Positions 1 through 7,087 are shown, counted from the first letter of the stretch. The stretch: DNA of 12,516 nt from Gammaproteobacteria bacterium (GCA_018667205.1 JABIVN010000366.1:1-12516), one strand, 5' to 3'. Translations and numbers: made by a program. Notes: generated from the sequence alone by a model not told the origin.

Positions 1-1730
1 AACAGATGAAGGCGATCCAGAAAGAGCTTGGTGACATGGATGATGTCCCCAACGAAATGGAGGAGATGGAGAAGCGCCTCGAATCCTCCGGCATGCCTAA
101 GGAGGCGAAAGAAAAGACCAAAAGCGAACTGAACAAGCTCAAAATGATGTCTCAGATGTCCGCCGAGGCAACGGTCGTCAGATCCTACATCGATTGGATG
201 CTGAACACGCCGTGGAAGAAGCGTTCAAAGGTCCGCACAGATATTGTAGCCGCAGAGGAAGTACTCGAGGCCGACCATTATGGGCTTGAAGAGGTCAAAG
301 ACCGAATTCTTGAGTACCTTGCCGTCCAAAAACGGGTGAAGAAAATTAAAGGTCCGGTGCTTTGTCTAGTGGGTCCCCCTGGCGTTGGTAAAACGTCTTT
401 GGGTGAGTCTATTGCCAGAGCCACAAACCGGAAATTTGTTCGAATGGCGTTGGGTGGTGTCCGTGATGAGGCAGAAATCCGCGGACATCGTCGAACCTAT
501 ATCGGTTCAATGCCGGGTAAGATTATCCAAAAACTTGCCAAGGCAGGCGTGAAGAATCCGCTGTTTCTGCTCGATGAAATTGACAAGATGGGGCAGGACC
601 ATAGGGGAGACCCTGCATCGGCTCTGCTCGAGGTGTTGGACCCAGAGCAAAACAATATCTTTAATGATCATTATATGGAGGTCGATTACGACCTTTCAGA
701 AGTCATGTTTATTTGTACTTCTAATTCCATGAACATTCCGGCGCCGTTACTCGACCGCATGGAAATTATCCGTATTCCGGGTTACACGGAAGATGAAAAA
801 CTCAACATTGCGACACGATATCTAGTGCCCAAGCAGGTCAAGAATAATGGCCTTCGTAAAGACGAGTTGGTAATCGAGGATGAAACGGTCATCGACCTGA
901 TCCGTTACTACACACGGGAAGCGGGTGTGCGGGGCCTGGAGCGAGAACTCGCTAAAATTTGTCGAAAAGTAGTGAAAGGGTCCGCCTTAAGTGAAGCCGA
1001 GCAATCAGGCGCGCTGACCGTGACGCCAGCGCTGCTCGAAAAATACTCAGGGGTTAGAAAGTACAATTTTGGACTAGCCGAAGAAAAAGATGAGGTGGGG
1101 CAAGTCACTGGCCTTGCAGTAACCAGTGTGGGCGGCGAACTGCTGTCAATTGAGGCCGCTGTCATGCCAGGGAAAGGTCGTCATATCCAGACAGGGTCTT
1201 TGGGTGACGTGATGCAGGAATCGATACAGGCCGCCACCACTGTGGTTCGGAGTCGCGCAAGCTTTTTGGGCATTGCTAAGGACTTTCATGAAAAGAACGA
1301 CCTTCATATTCATATGCCTGAAGGCGCTACGCCTAAAGATGGACCCAGCGCAGGCATTGGGCTTTGTACCGCCATGGTATCCGTTCTCACGGGGATTCCT
1401 GCCAGATCGGATGTTGCAATGACGGGTGAAATTACCCTGCGCGGTCAGGTTTTGCCAATTGGGGGTCTTAAAGAGAAGCTGCTTGCCGCCCATAGGGGTG
1501 GGATAAAGATCGTGATCATTCCCGATGAGAACAAAAGGGACCTTAAAGAAATACCCGATAACATAAAAAGCGATTTGGAGATTATTCCCGTTAAATGGAT
1601 TGATGAAGTACTGGAGGTCGCGCTGCAAAGGATGCCGGAACCTTTGCCAAAGGAACTCGAATCAGACTCTAAAAGCGATTCTGATTCAGGAGGTGAATCG
1701 GATGAAAGCCAGAGAATTAGCGCTCATTAG
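1..1730 (+). CDS. lon: ATP-dependent Lon protease, 5'-truncated by window edge
   Basis: Lon is a cytosolic homo-oligomeric AAA+ serine protease that degrades misfolded and regulatory proteins. The reading frame is open to base 1 (the codon before the first ATG at 6 is CAG), so the N-terminal substrate-binding region, roughly 200 residues, lies outside the window; this is not a damaged gene. Numbering from the Met at 6, a coiled-coil arm ([14 protein letters not shown], about 1-50) is followed by the AAA+ module with Walker A GPPGVGKT at 123-130 and Walker B FLLDEID at 187-193. The C-terminal peptidase domain has the Ser-Lys dyad: Ser448 in PKDGPSAG and Lys491 in [14 protein letters not shown]. 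The sequence is very close to E. coli Lon throughout. The last 25 or so residues form a Ser/Asp/Glu-rich tail (about 550-570) not found in E. coli Lon. hupB follows in the same direction, the usual order in gammaproteobacteria. Confidence 0.98.
   Translation, partial: QMKAIQKELGDMDDVPNEMEEMEKRLESSGMPKEAKEKTKSELNKLKMMSQMSAEATVVRSYIDWMLNTPWKKRSKVRTDIVAAEEVLEADHYGLEEVKDRILEYLAVQKRVKKIKGPVLCLVGPPGVGKTSLGESIARATNRKFVRMALGGVRDEAEIRGHRRTYIGSMPGKIIQKLAKAGVKNPLFLLDEIDKMGQDHRGDPASALLEVLDPEQNNIFNDHYMEVDYDLSEVMFICTSNSMNIPAPLLDRMEIIRIPGYTEDEKLNIATRYLVPKQVKNNGLRKDELVIEDETVIDLIRYYTREAGVRGLERELAKICRKVVKGSALSEAEQSGALTVTPALLEKYSGVRKYNFGLAEEKDEVGQVTGLAVTSVGGELLSIEAAVMPGKGRHIQTGSLGDVMQESIQAATTVVRSRASFLGIAKDFHEKNDLHIHMPEGATPKDGPSAGIGLCTAMVSVLTGIPARSDVAMTGEITLRGQVLPIGGLKEKLLAAHRGGIKIVIIPDENKRDLKEIPDNIKSDLEIIPVKWIDEVLEVALQRMPEPLPKELESDSKSDSDSGGESDESQRISAH
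1681..1701 (+). promoter_or_regulatory. Hairpin with Shine-Dalgarno sequence in its loop, inside 3' end of lon
   Basis: CTGATTC (1681-1687) pairs with GAATCGG (1695-1701), seven pairs including one T-G wobble. The seven-base loop is AGGAGGT (1688-1694), fully complementary to the 16S rRNA anti-Shine-Dalgarno sequence. An ATG lies at 1702, eight bases after AGGAGG. The coding sequence here is the Ser/Asp/Gly-rich Lon tail, so the motif could have arisen from codons for Ser-Gly-Gly-Glu-Ser. Function is inferred and uncertain. Confidence 0.25.
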
Positions 1731-1767
1731 GCAGTTTACCTTGAATATATCGGGGGCGTTGGGGTAA
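1702..1767 (+). other. Candidate 21-codon ORF overlapping the end of lon
   Basis: ATG at 1702 opens a frame different from lon and ends at TAA 1765-1767. It would encode [21 protein letters not shown]. It is preceded by a perfect AGGAGG at a spacing of eight bases, a stronger initiation signal than most annotated genes in this window have. The first 29 bases overlap the end of lon. The peptide has no recognisable motif, and no homologue can be inferred by reading. It may be a chance ORF, a small protein, or a translated leader that keeps ribosomes moving through the lon-hupB junction. Confidence 0.2.
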
Positions 1768-1770
1768 ATT
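1741..1770 (+). promoter_or_regulatory. Candidate sigma70 promoter for hupB
   Basis: TTGAAT at 1741-1746 (four of six to TTGACA) is followed after 18 bases by TAAATT at 1765-1770 (four of six to TATAAT). It lies in the 144-base lon-hupB gap, where a hupB promoter is expected because hupB is usually transcribed separately from lon. Start of transcription would be near 1777, leaving a leader of about 100 bases. A pair of direct repeats AATGCGTA (1788-1795 and 1798-1805, ten bases apart) follows. Both boxes are weak matches. Confidence 0.25.
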
Positions 1771-1874
1771 GAAGCAACGTACAAGGGAATGCGTAGAAAT
1801 GCGTATAGACATTGGCGTTTAGAACATTTTTTTAACCGTCAAGAACTAACTAATAATTATAAAAGGGGTAGGGA

Positions 1875-2147
1875 GTGAATAAACAAGAGCTGATCGAAAA
1901 CATTGCAGCATCCGCGGATATCACGAAGGCAGCCGCAGGAAGGGCCCTGGATTCAATGATTGATTCGATAACCGATTCCTTGAAAACAGGCGACTCAGTC
2001 GTACTGGTAGGATTCGGCACCTTTAGCGTTCGTGATCGTGCGGCGCGTACGGGTAGGAACCCCCAAACCGGCGAGGAAATCCAGATTAAAGCTGCCAAAG
2101 TCCCTGCATTCAAGGCAGGTAAAGCGCTCAAGGATGCGGTGAACTAA
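1875..2147 (+). CDS. hupB: DNA-binding protein HU-beta
   Basis: HU is the small, basic, dimeric nucleoid protein that bends and compacts DNA without sequence specificity. The 90-residue product is the exact family length. The N-terminal helical body ([20 protein letters not shown]) is followed by the beta-arm signature: [20 protein letters not shown] spans about residues 46-65, including the RNP tip whose Pro intercalates into DNA. The C-terminus [16 protein letters not shown] is classic HU-beta. The start is GTG at 1875, supported by AGGGG at 1864-1868 six bases upstream and by alignment to the invariant MNK start. Its position directly after lon marks it as hupB rather than hupA. A strong intrinsic terminator follows at 2219-2246. 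Confidence 0.97.
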   Translation: MNKQELIENIAASADITKAAAGRALDSMIDSITDSLKTGDSVVLVGFGTFSVRDRAARTGRNPQTGEEIQIKAAKVPAFKAGKALKDAVN

Positions 2148-2218
2148 AATTTCACTCGGGAAAGTTTAGTTAATTTAAAAGGTTCAAAAGACAATAACAA
2201 AGTAAGGTAATACAATAG

Positions 2219-2246
2219 AAGGGCGCGTCATTGATGCGCCTTTTTT
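2219..2246 (+). terminator. Rho-independent terminator of hupB
   Basis: GGCGCGTC (2222-2229), loop ATT, GATGCGCC (2233-2240) forms an eight-pair stem with one G-T wobble, immediately followed by six T (2241-2246); AAG before the stem can extend it against the T-run. It lies 74 bases after the hupB stop and before ppiD, so ppiD is likely to depend on readthrough or its own promoter. No convincing promoter was seen in 2247-2297. Confidence 0.9.
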
Positions 2247-2297
2247 GTGGGTGTTTTAAATACAGGCCCACCTTCTTCAGCAAAAGGTAAAGGAATC

Positions 2298-4184
2298 ATG
2301 CTAATTCAACAGTTGCGGGACGGTTCCGATGGGATCCTAGCAAAAGTCATTATCGGCCTAATCATCATTGTCTTTGGGCTCTTCGGGTTCGGTTCCATCA
2401 CCACGTTCCTCGCGCCAGTTCCCAAGGTAGCAACCGTCAACGGGGAGGCCGTCACGCAGCAAGCCATGGAGATTGCAGTCGAACGTAATCGCCGCCTTTT
2501 GCAGTCAAGGGGGGTTCCTCTTGACCAGATTAATGAAGACGAGTTACGCGAAAACGTGCTCAGAGGCCTGGTATCAAGAGAAATTCTTACCCAGGCTACC
2601 GACGAGTTTGACCTTTACTACAGTGACGCGCTGCTTGATGAAGAGATCATTTCGAGTGAAGTGTTCCAAGTGGGTGGCGTTTTTAACGCCGATCAATTTC
2701 AGAATGTGATCAGAGGCGCCGGCTATACGCCGCTGCTTTATCGTGATGAGATGCGTACTGACAGTTTGTTCAATCAGATGTTAGCGGGTATCCGTCAATC
2801 GGCATTTGTCACCGAGGCTGAAAGTAAACGTTACAGTTCACTTCTGAGCCAGACCAGGGATCTTGCCTATCTGCAGATCCGGGTTGATGAATTAATCGAC
2901 GAGGTTTCAGTCTCAGAGGAAGAACTCGGGGAATACTATACTGATCGCGCCGGAGACTTTGTCACAGAAGAAACAGTTAACCTGCAATACGTTGAACTAA
3001 AACATGAACAGCTTGCCGCGGCGCTTGAAGTTGACCAGGAAGCGCTGGAGCAGTTCTACCAGGATAACCAGGGTGACTATTCAACAGAAGAGTCGCGTCG
3101 CGTCGCACATATTTTGATCGAGGTTTCTGATGACCTGTCTATCGAAGCAGCGAAAATTAAAGCCAGTGAAGTTTATGGCCGAATCAATCAGGGCGAAGAT
3201 TTTACTGCGCTCGCATTAACCGACTCGGATGATGCGGGCTCGCGCGATAACGGTGGCGACCTGGGCTTTAACCCACAGGGTACATTCTTCCCCGAATTTG
3301 AAGCGGTTGCCTATGAGCTGTTAGTGGACCAGGTGTCGGAACCTGTGGAAACTGAAATTGGATATCACATTATTAAGCTGTTGGAGCTTAATGAAGCGGT
3401 TCAACCGATGCTGGCTGACATTCGGGTTGAAGTCGAGCAACGTTACAGGCTGTATGCGACAGAAGATGAGTTTGTCACCACTTCTTCACGACTCGCGGAA
3501 TTGCTGTTCGAGGCTATTGATCTTGAAGCCCCCGCGGCTGAACTCGGTTTGGAAGTACAATCAACCGGAGATCTCACCCGTGAATCACAGAATTTTTTGA
3601 TGGTGAACAATTCGGTCGCCACTGCGGCTTTTAGTGCGGACGTGCTAATAGACGGAAACAACAGTGACCTTCTGGAACTAACGGATTCCCATCACGTGGG
3701 AATCCGCGTTCAGGCGCATTCACCAAGCGCGACCAGATCGCTCGCCGAAGTGGCTAGCGATGTTCGCGAGGTCCTAGAACGTGGCAAAGCAGAATCGCTG
3801 GCGGTCGACAGAGCAAACTCTATCGTTGAAGCGATAAACGGTGGTTCACTTGCCCAGTATGTGTCTAATGAATACGGCTTGGAGTGGGCTGTGGCGCCCT
3901 CACTTTCGCGGTTCTCACGTGATATTGATCCGTTGGTGATGCGTGAAGCATTTAAGTTACCCAGGCCTGGTGATGATAAGGAGTCGCTCGGTACGGCGAT
4001 GCTTCCTAATGGAGATAGCCTGGTATTGCGGGTTTCTGGGGTCACAAACAGGCCATCGTCAGAATTGATCGAAGCCGAGGTCGCCAGTGTTCGCGAGAAC
4101 CTGTCATTGCAGCTAGGGTCGATGGATTTTCAGGAGTTTGAAGATGCACTGACAGCAGAAGCGTCAATCGAACGGGTTAATTAA
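2298..4184 (+). CDS. ppiD: Periplasmic folding chaperone / parvulin-like PPIase PpiD
   Basis: PpiD is an inner-membrane-anchored periplasmic chaperone near the SecYEG translocon that helps newly exported outer-membrane and periplasmic proteins fold. The product is 628 residues (E. coli PpiD is 623). A short cytoplasmic N-terminus MLIQQLRDGSDG is followed by one membrane helix at about 17-38. A SurA-N-like chaperone region follows (VNGEAVTQQAME from about 48). The parvulin domain lies at about 265-364, running from RRVAHILIEV through GGDLGFNPQGTFFPEFE to GYHIIKLLE. A long C-terminal chaperone segment completes it. The start at 2298 has AAGGA just upstream and gives the normal PpiD N-terminus; a GTG at 2247 in the same frame sits directly on the hupB terminator and is rejected. 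In E. coli the parvulin domain is reported to lack isomerase activity; whether this one is active cannot be read here. Its end overlaps mltD by 8 bp. Confidence 0.95.
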   Translation: MLIQQLRDGSDGILAKVIIGLIIIVFGLFGFGSITTFLAPVPKVATVNGEAVTQQAMEIAVERNRRLLQSRGVPLDQINEDELRENVLRGLVSREILTQATDEFDLYYSDALLDEEIISSEVFQVGGVFNADQFQNVIRGAGYTPLLYRDEMRTDSLFNQMLAGIRQSAFVTEAESKRYSSLLSQTRDLAYLQIRVDELIDEVSVSEEELGEYYTDRAGDFVTEETVNLQYVELKHEQLAAALEVDQEALEQFYQDNQGDYSTEESRRVAHILIEVSDDLSIEAAKIKASEVYGRINQGEDFTALALTDSDDAGSRDNGGDLGFNPQGTFFPEFEAVAYELLVDQVSEPVETEIGYHIIKLLELNEAVQPMLADIRVEVEQRYRLYATEDEFVTTSSRLAELLFEAIDLEAPAAELGLEVQSTGDLTRESQNFLMVNNSVATAAFSADVLIDGNNSDLLELTDSHHVGIRVQAHSPSATRSLAEVASDVREVLERGKAESLAVDRANSIVEAINGGSLAQYVSNEYGLEWAVAPSLSRFSRDIDPLVMREAFKLPRPGDDKESLGTAMLPNGDSLVLRVSGVTNRPSSELIEAEVASVRENLSLQLGSMDFQEFEDALTAEASIERVN

Positions 4185-5859
4185 TTAGCCGGGTAACGTC
4201 AACATAAAGGGTTAACCGGTCGCCGGCATGAATATACTTTTTCATGTTTAAAGCATTGTTCCAGGACTTGATGCTCTGTACAGAAATATTGAATTTACTG
4301 GCGATTAACGATAACGACTCGCCCTCTCGAACCCGGTAATTGAGTTTACGAACCTGGTTAGCACGGGGACTAGCGGGCTGGGTCTGATGGTGGGGTCCTT
4401 TTTGGATGCGGGCTTTGTTGGTTTTCTTGAAGATCTTTAATTCAGTTCCTGGATGCAAAAGTCCCGTAGTGCCCATGCCATTCCATTTCGCCAACTCACG
4501 CATACCGACATCGAATTGACGGGCAATCTGCCAGAAGCTGTCACCGGGTTTAACGAGGTAAGAGATCGGCTCACTGCCGTAACGGGTTTCCAGGGTCTGT
4601 TGCTTTGATGCCAATCGACTGCTTTGGCTCATGGCATAATCAACATCTGGTGAAGCAGCCGGAATCATCAAAGAATCTCCCGCTCTGATCAAGTTGCCCT
4701 GTATGTCGTTGGCACGCCTGATGGTGGCCACTGTCGTGCGGTATTTGTTCGCGATTGCACCAAGGCTTTCGCCGTAACGTACCTTGTGCCGTTTCCATGC
4801 CAAACGCTCAGTGGGCGGAAGTTCCGCTACTCGCTCACGAAATACGTCAGCTTTACCGACAGGGATAATAAGCTCGTGTGGTCCATCCGGATGGGTAGCC
4901 CACTGGTTAAAACCGGCATTCAGTGTATAGATTTCCTTTGAAGAGACCTCAGCCAGTTCTGCCGCCTTATTCAAGTCGAGTTGTCCCTTGGTCTGAACGA
5001 CTTCCCAATAGGGCTCATTGGCCACATCCGGCAGCGTCATGTTGTAGCGCTCGGGATGGTTGATCAACTCACTGATCGCAAGCAGTCTGGGAACATAGGT
5101 ATAGGTTTCGCGAAAAACTTTAAGGGACCAGAAATTCACTTCATCCTCGGGTAATTTACTGACGCGTATCGAAGAAAGAACGTTACCCGGGCCCGCATTA
5201 TAGGCTGCCAGTGCCAGCAACCAGTCGTCGTCTAATCTGTTGTGCAGAAATTCAAGATAATCTATAGCGGCCTTGGTAGAAGCCCTGACGTCTCTTCTGC
5301 CGTCGTTCCACCAGTCAATTTGTAGACCATACATTCGAGCCGTGCCAGGAATAAACTGCCACAAACCGGCTGCCCTGCTGTGAGAATAAGCGAAAGGGTC
5401 ATAGGCACTCTCGACAATCGGAAGCAGCGCAAACTCGAGCGGTAAACCACGCTTTTCCAGCGCTTCAATAATGTAGTGCAGATGGGGGGCGGCTCGTTTC
5501 GCGACTCGTTCAACGTATTCCGGATGTTTTACGTACCAGTTCAGTTCATCCAGAACCCGTTTTCGATCTGTTTCATGGGACAACTGGAATCCGCTGCGCA
5601 GCCGCTGCCACAAGTCTGTTTGCTCTTCGGTGAAAAGTTCTTGCTCGGAGGGTGATGGCTCTATACGAGCACCTGAAGGCTCATTACTAGGCGCTGAGGG
5701 CTTTATATCGGAAGCTGAGGGCTCTTTACTAGGAGCTGATGGCTCTGCAGCCGCAAGTCGGCTATCTGGGATCTTGGCAGGATCAAAGCCTTTATTGATC
5801 GCGCAGCCGGCGAGCAAAATTACCAGTACCAATGATGTAAATGAGCGGGGCAGGGACAT
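4177..5859 (-). CDS. mltD: Membrane-bound lytic murein transglycosylase D, three LysM domains
   Basis: MltD is a lipoprotein that cleaves the MurNAc-GlcNAc bond of peptidoglycan, forming 1,6-anhydro ends. From the Met at 5859 the product is 560 residues. It has a lipoprotein signal with lipobox LAGC (Cys19), a Pro/Ser/Glu heptad-repeat linker (38-72), and the family 1 lytic transglycosylase domain (about 125-250). That domain has the catalytic Glu150 in LLPIVESAYDP, then AAGLWQFIPGTARMYGL and ALAAYNAGPGN. Three LysM peptidoglycan-binding domains follow at about 358-400, 433-476 and 506-553. E. coli MltD is shorter (452 residues, two LysM). Start choice: 5859 gives a normal lipoprotein signal but has a weak ribosome site. 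An in-frame ATG at 5937 has GGAG at 5950-5947 on the minus strand, nine bases away, and would add 26 residues before the signal. It converges on ppiD with an 8-bp overlap and diverges from yafS; gloB, its E. coli upstream neighbour, is absent. Confidence 0.93.
   Translation of the reverse strand: MSLPRSFTSLVLVILLAGCAINKGFDPAKIPDSRLAAAEPSAPSKEPSASDIKPSAPSNEPSGARIEPSPSEQELFTEEQTDLWQRLRSGFQLSHETDRKRVLDELNWYVKHPEYVERVAKRAAPHLHYIIEALEKRGLPLEFALLPIVESAYDPFAYSHSRAAGLWQFIPGTARMYGLQIDWWNDGRRDVRASTKAAIDYLEFLHNRLDDDWLLALAAYNAGPGNVLSSIRVSKLPEDEVNFWSLKVFRETYTYVPRLLAISELINHPERYNMTLPDVANEPYWEVVQTKGQLDLNKAAELAEVSSKEIYTLNAGFNQWATHPDGPHELIIPVGKADVFRERVAELPPTERLAWKRHKVRYGESLGAIANKYRTTVATIRRANDIQGNLIRAGDSLMIPAASPDVDYAMSQSSRLASKQQTLETRYGSEPISYLVKPGDSFWQIARQFDVGMRELAKWNGMGTTGLLHPGTELKIFKKTNKARIQKGPHHQTQPASPRANQVRKLNYRVREGESLSLIASKFNISVQSIKSWNNALNMKKYIHAGDRLTLYVDVTRLIN
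5644..5748 (-). repeat. Five tandem 21-bp units in mltD encoding a 7-residue Pro/Ser/Glu linker repeat
   Basis: Plus-strand units starting at 5651, 5672, 5693, 5714 and 5735 share a core like GCTGAGGGCTCTTTACTAGG at an exact period of 21 bases. Read as protein, the heptads are AEPSAPS, KEPSASD, IKPSAPS, NEPSGAR and IEPSPSE (residues 38-72 of MltD). They form the flexible spacer between the lipidated Cys and the catalytic domain. Divergence between units suggests an old expansion; copy number may vary between strains. Confidence 0.85.
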
Positions 5860-5958
5860 ATAAGGCTTAACTCTAGATGTTATGTTGGGGCAGAACAGAT
5901 GACCGGTCTTAGAACCAGGCGACCCCTGAACTTCCATGTAGTAAGACTCCAATCTTCC

Positions 5959-5966
5959 ATTATAAT
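5959..5966. promoter_or_regulatory. Overlapping divergent -10 boxes between mltD and yafS
   Basis: ATTATAAT contains TATAAT on the plus strand at 5961-5966 and TATAAT on the minus strand at 5964-5959, both perfect matches to the sigma70 -10 consensus. The plus-strand box sits 27 bases before the yafS ATG; the minus-strand box serves the mltD direction. The -35 regions are poor on both sides (TGTTCA-like at 5986-5981 for the minus strand, nothing convincing for the plus strand). Start of transcription from the minus box would be near 5952, just upstream of the GGAG that precedes the ATG at 5937. Confidence 0.35.
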
Positions 5967-5990
5967 AATTAAGCACCTTTTGAACACACC

Positions 5991-6014
5991 GATATGCACA
6001 ATGATATGCACAAT
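5991..6014 (+). repeat. 12-bp tandem duplication at the yafS start codon
   Basis: GATATGCACAAT occurs twice head to tail (5991-6002 and 6003-6014), followed by another GAT. Each copy carries an in-frame ATG, so the protein begins MHNDMHND and either ATG (5994 or 6006) could initiate. No clear Shine-Dalgarno sequence precedes either copy. It looks like a recent in-frame duplication. Confidence 0.9.
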
Positions 6015-6803
6015 GATTTTTCGGCCCTGACCAGAGGGTCGCAACCGTTACTGAAAGGTATCCGGTCGTGGTTTGCCTCGGACTTGGGCAGACACGTGCT
6101 AAAGACCGAATTGGCCATGCTAGAGCAACTATTACCTGGGTTCTTTGGCTACCATCTTGCACAGTTCAGCGTTCAGGATAGGGTGCTGCATGAGGCCAGC
6201 CCGATCCAGAACAAAATCATTCTCAATCTGGATACGACCAAGGCTGGCCTGGTATCGAATCCTACCCAACTGCCGTTCGCCAATGACAGTATTGATGTCG
6301 CGATTTTGCACCATCTTCTTGATTTTGCGGAATCACCGCAAAAAATTCTGCGCGAACTGGTCAGGGTGACGATGCCGATGGGTCATATCGTAATCGTTGG
6401 ATTCAATCCCATGAGTCTGTGGGGCGCCTGGCGAACCGTTGTGCGTGCGACGCGCCGCAAAGATATTGCCCCCTGGAATGGCACCTTTATTAGACCCGGG
6501 CGGCTAATGGACTGGCTTAACTTACTGGATTTTAAAATCGACAGAGCCCAGTACTCCATTTATCGCCCCCCTGTTAACCAGTATCTTGGTGAAGTTAACG
6601 ACTATTCATACGGGGTCAGCCGAACCCTTAACCTGCCGATCGGGTCGGTTTACGTGATTGTCGCCAGGAAACACGTTAGTGCTGTTCGTTCCATCAAGCC
6701 TGTCTGGAGCCGACGTCAGGCGTTTGGCAGATTAAGTGCGGTTAGCGCAGTAAAACACGAGGGGCTTGCGAAGGTAGAACATGATTCCGGCGAGCAGAAA
6801 TGA
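5994..6803 (+). CDS. yafS: YafS-like class I SAM-dependent methyltransferase
   Basis: The 269-residue product resembles E. coli YafS, an uncharacterised methyltransferase-fold protein encoded next to gloB, rnhA and dnaQ. Visible landmarks are an N-terminal helix with LEQLLPGFFGYHLAQ (about 43-57) and QLPFANDSIDVAILHHLLDF (92-111), the methyltransferase motif II/III region. ILRELVRVTMPMGHIVIVGF is followed by NPMSLWG (to 144), and then WLNLLDFKIDRAQY. The usual glycine-rich motif I is poorly conserved, as in YafS, so SAM binding is inferred from the fold. The substrate is unknown. The start lies in a 12-bp tandem duplication, so 5994 and 6006 are both possible. The stop TGA (6801-6803) overlaps the ATG of the rnhA remnant at 6800, suggesting former translational coupling. 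The C-terminal 50 residues are basic and low in conservation. Confidence 0.82.
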   Translation: MHNDMHNDFSALTRGSQPLLKGIRSWFASDLGRHVLKTELAMLEQLLPGFFGYHLAQFSVQDRVLHEASPIQNKIILNLDTTKAGLVSNPTQLPFANDSIDVAILHHLLDFAESPQKILRELVRVTMPMGHIVIVGFNPMSLWGAWRTVVRATRRKDIAPWNGTFIRPGRLMDWLNLLDFKIDRAQYSIYRPPVNQYLGEVNDYSYGVSRTLNLPIGSVYVIVARKHVSAVRSIKPVWSRRQAFGRLSAVSAVKHEGLAKVEHDSGEQK

Positions 6804-7087
6804 CGACTGACCGGACTTCAAGCGTTGGGCAGACAACCGATTCACAACATATTCTAAAGGGAACAACCCCGTGGATTAGAGGTTAGAAAGTGAAAGGCCG
6901 GAAGAATGCCAGCAAGCAACCGGTCAAGAATCGGAATTGATGGGAACGGCTGGATAAGCCGTGTGAAACGTACAAGATTGGTAGGCGCAGGGTAAAATGT
7001 CATAACGGTGTTCTTGAAAATGAACGGGCAGATGCCCTGACTAATCGTGGTTTTGATGAACAAGGTGAGGGTAGATGCGACAAGTAG
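6800..7087 (+). pseudogene. rnhA: Decayed ribonuclease HI gene (rnhA remnant)
   Basis: RNase HI removes RNA from RNA-DNA hybrids. Reading the frame from the ATG at 6800 gives MTTDRTSSVGQTTDSQH, then ILKGTTPWIRG, stop, KVKGRKNASKQPVKNRN, stop, WERLDKPCETYKIG, RRRVKCHNGVLENERADAL, TNRGFDE. This matches E. coli RNase HI without gaps from D70 (codon 6839) through H124 (7001) to D134 (7031). The lesions are: about 56 N-proximal residues missing, including the D10 and E48 regions; TAG at 6884 where W85 belongs; TGA at 6938 where L103 belongs; W90, W118 and W120 replaced by Arg; G123 by Cys; and H127-P128 by Val-Leu. No frameshift is needed until TAG at 7085, 11 bases into dnaQ. Its place between yafS and dnaQ is the standard rnhA locus. 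The E. coli residues are recalled from knowledge, not aligned by software. Another RNase H elsewhere in the genome is expected. Confidence 0.9.
6978..7006 (+). promoter_or_regulatory. Candidate promoter for dnaQ-nudC inside the rnhA remnant
   Basis: TTGGTA (6978-6983, four of six) and CATAAC (7001-7006, four of six) are separated by exactly 17 bases. An alternative -10, TAAAAT at 6993-6998 (five of six), lacks a good -35. A promoter here would put dnaQ transcription start about 60 bases before its ATG. Matches are weak and the call rests partly on position. Confidence 0.2.

Noticed and set aside
1146..1628. 160-codon ORF antisense to lon
   Set aside because: It is a shadow of the highly conserved Lon peptidase domain; the peptide has no domain-like pattern.
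1..1730. Lon as a truncated gene
   Set aside because: The frame is open to base 1 and the visible part begins inside the known coiled-coil region; truncation is due to the window edge.
1757..1779. CGTTG...CAACG inverted repeat as a lon terminator
   Set aside because: Only five pairs with a 13-base loop and no T-run follow, so it is not a convincing intrinsic terminator.
2247..2297. Upstream in-frame GTG that would extend PpiD by 17 residues
   Set aside because: The GTG follows directly on the T-run of the hupB terminator, has no ribosome site, and adds residues before the normal PpiD N-terminus; ATG 2298 has AAGGA upstream.
5938..6162. Extension of the mltD reading frame up to 6162 on the minus strand
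   Set aside because: It would overlap the start of yafS by 169 bases and contains no signal peptide or domain; the frame is open by chance above the 5937 ATG.
6854..7063. 69-codon ORF on the minus strand
   Set aside because: It lies antisense to the rnhA remnant, whose codons match RNase HI; the minus-strand peptide shows no recognisable domain.
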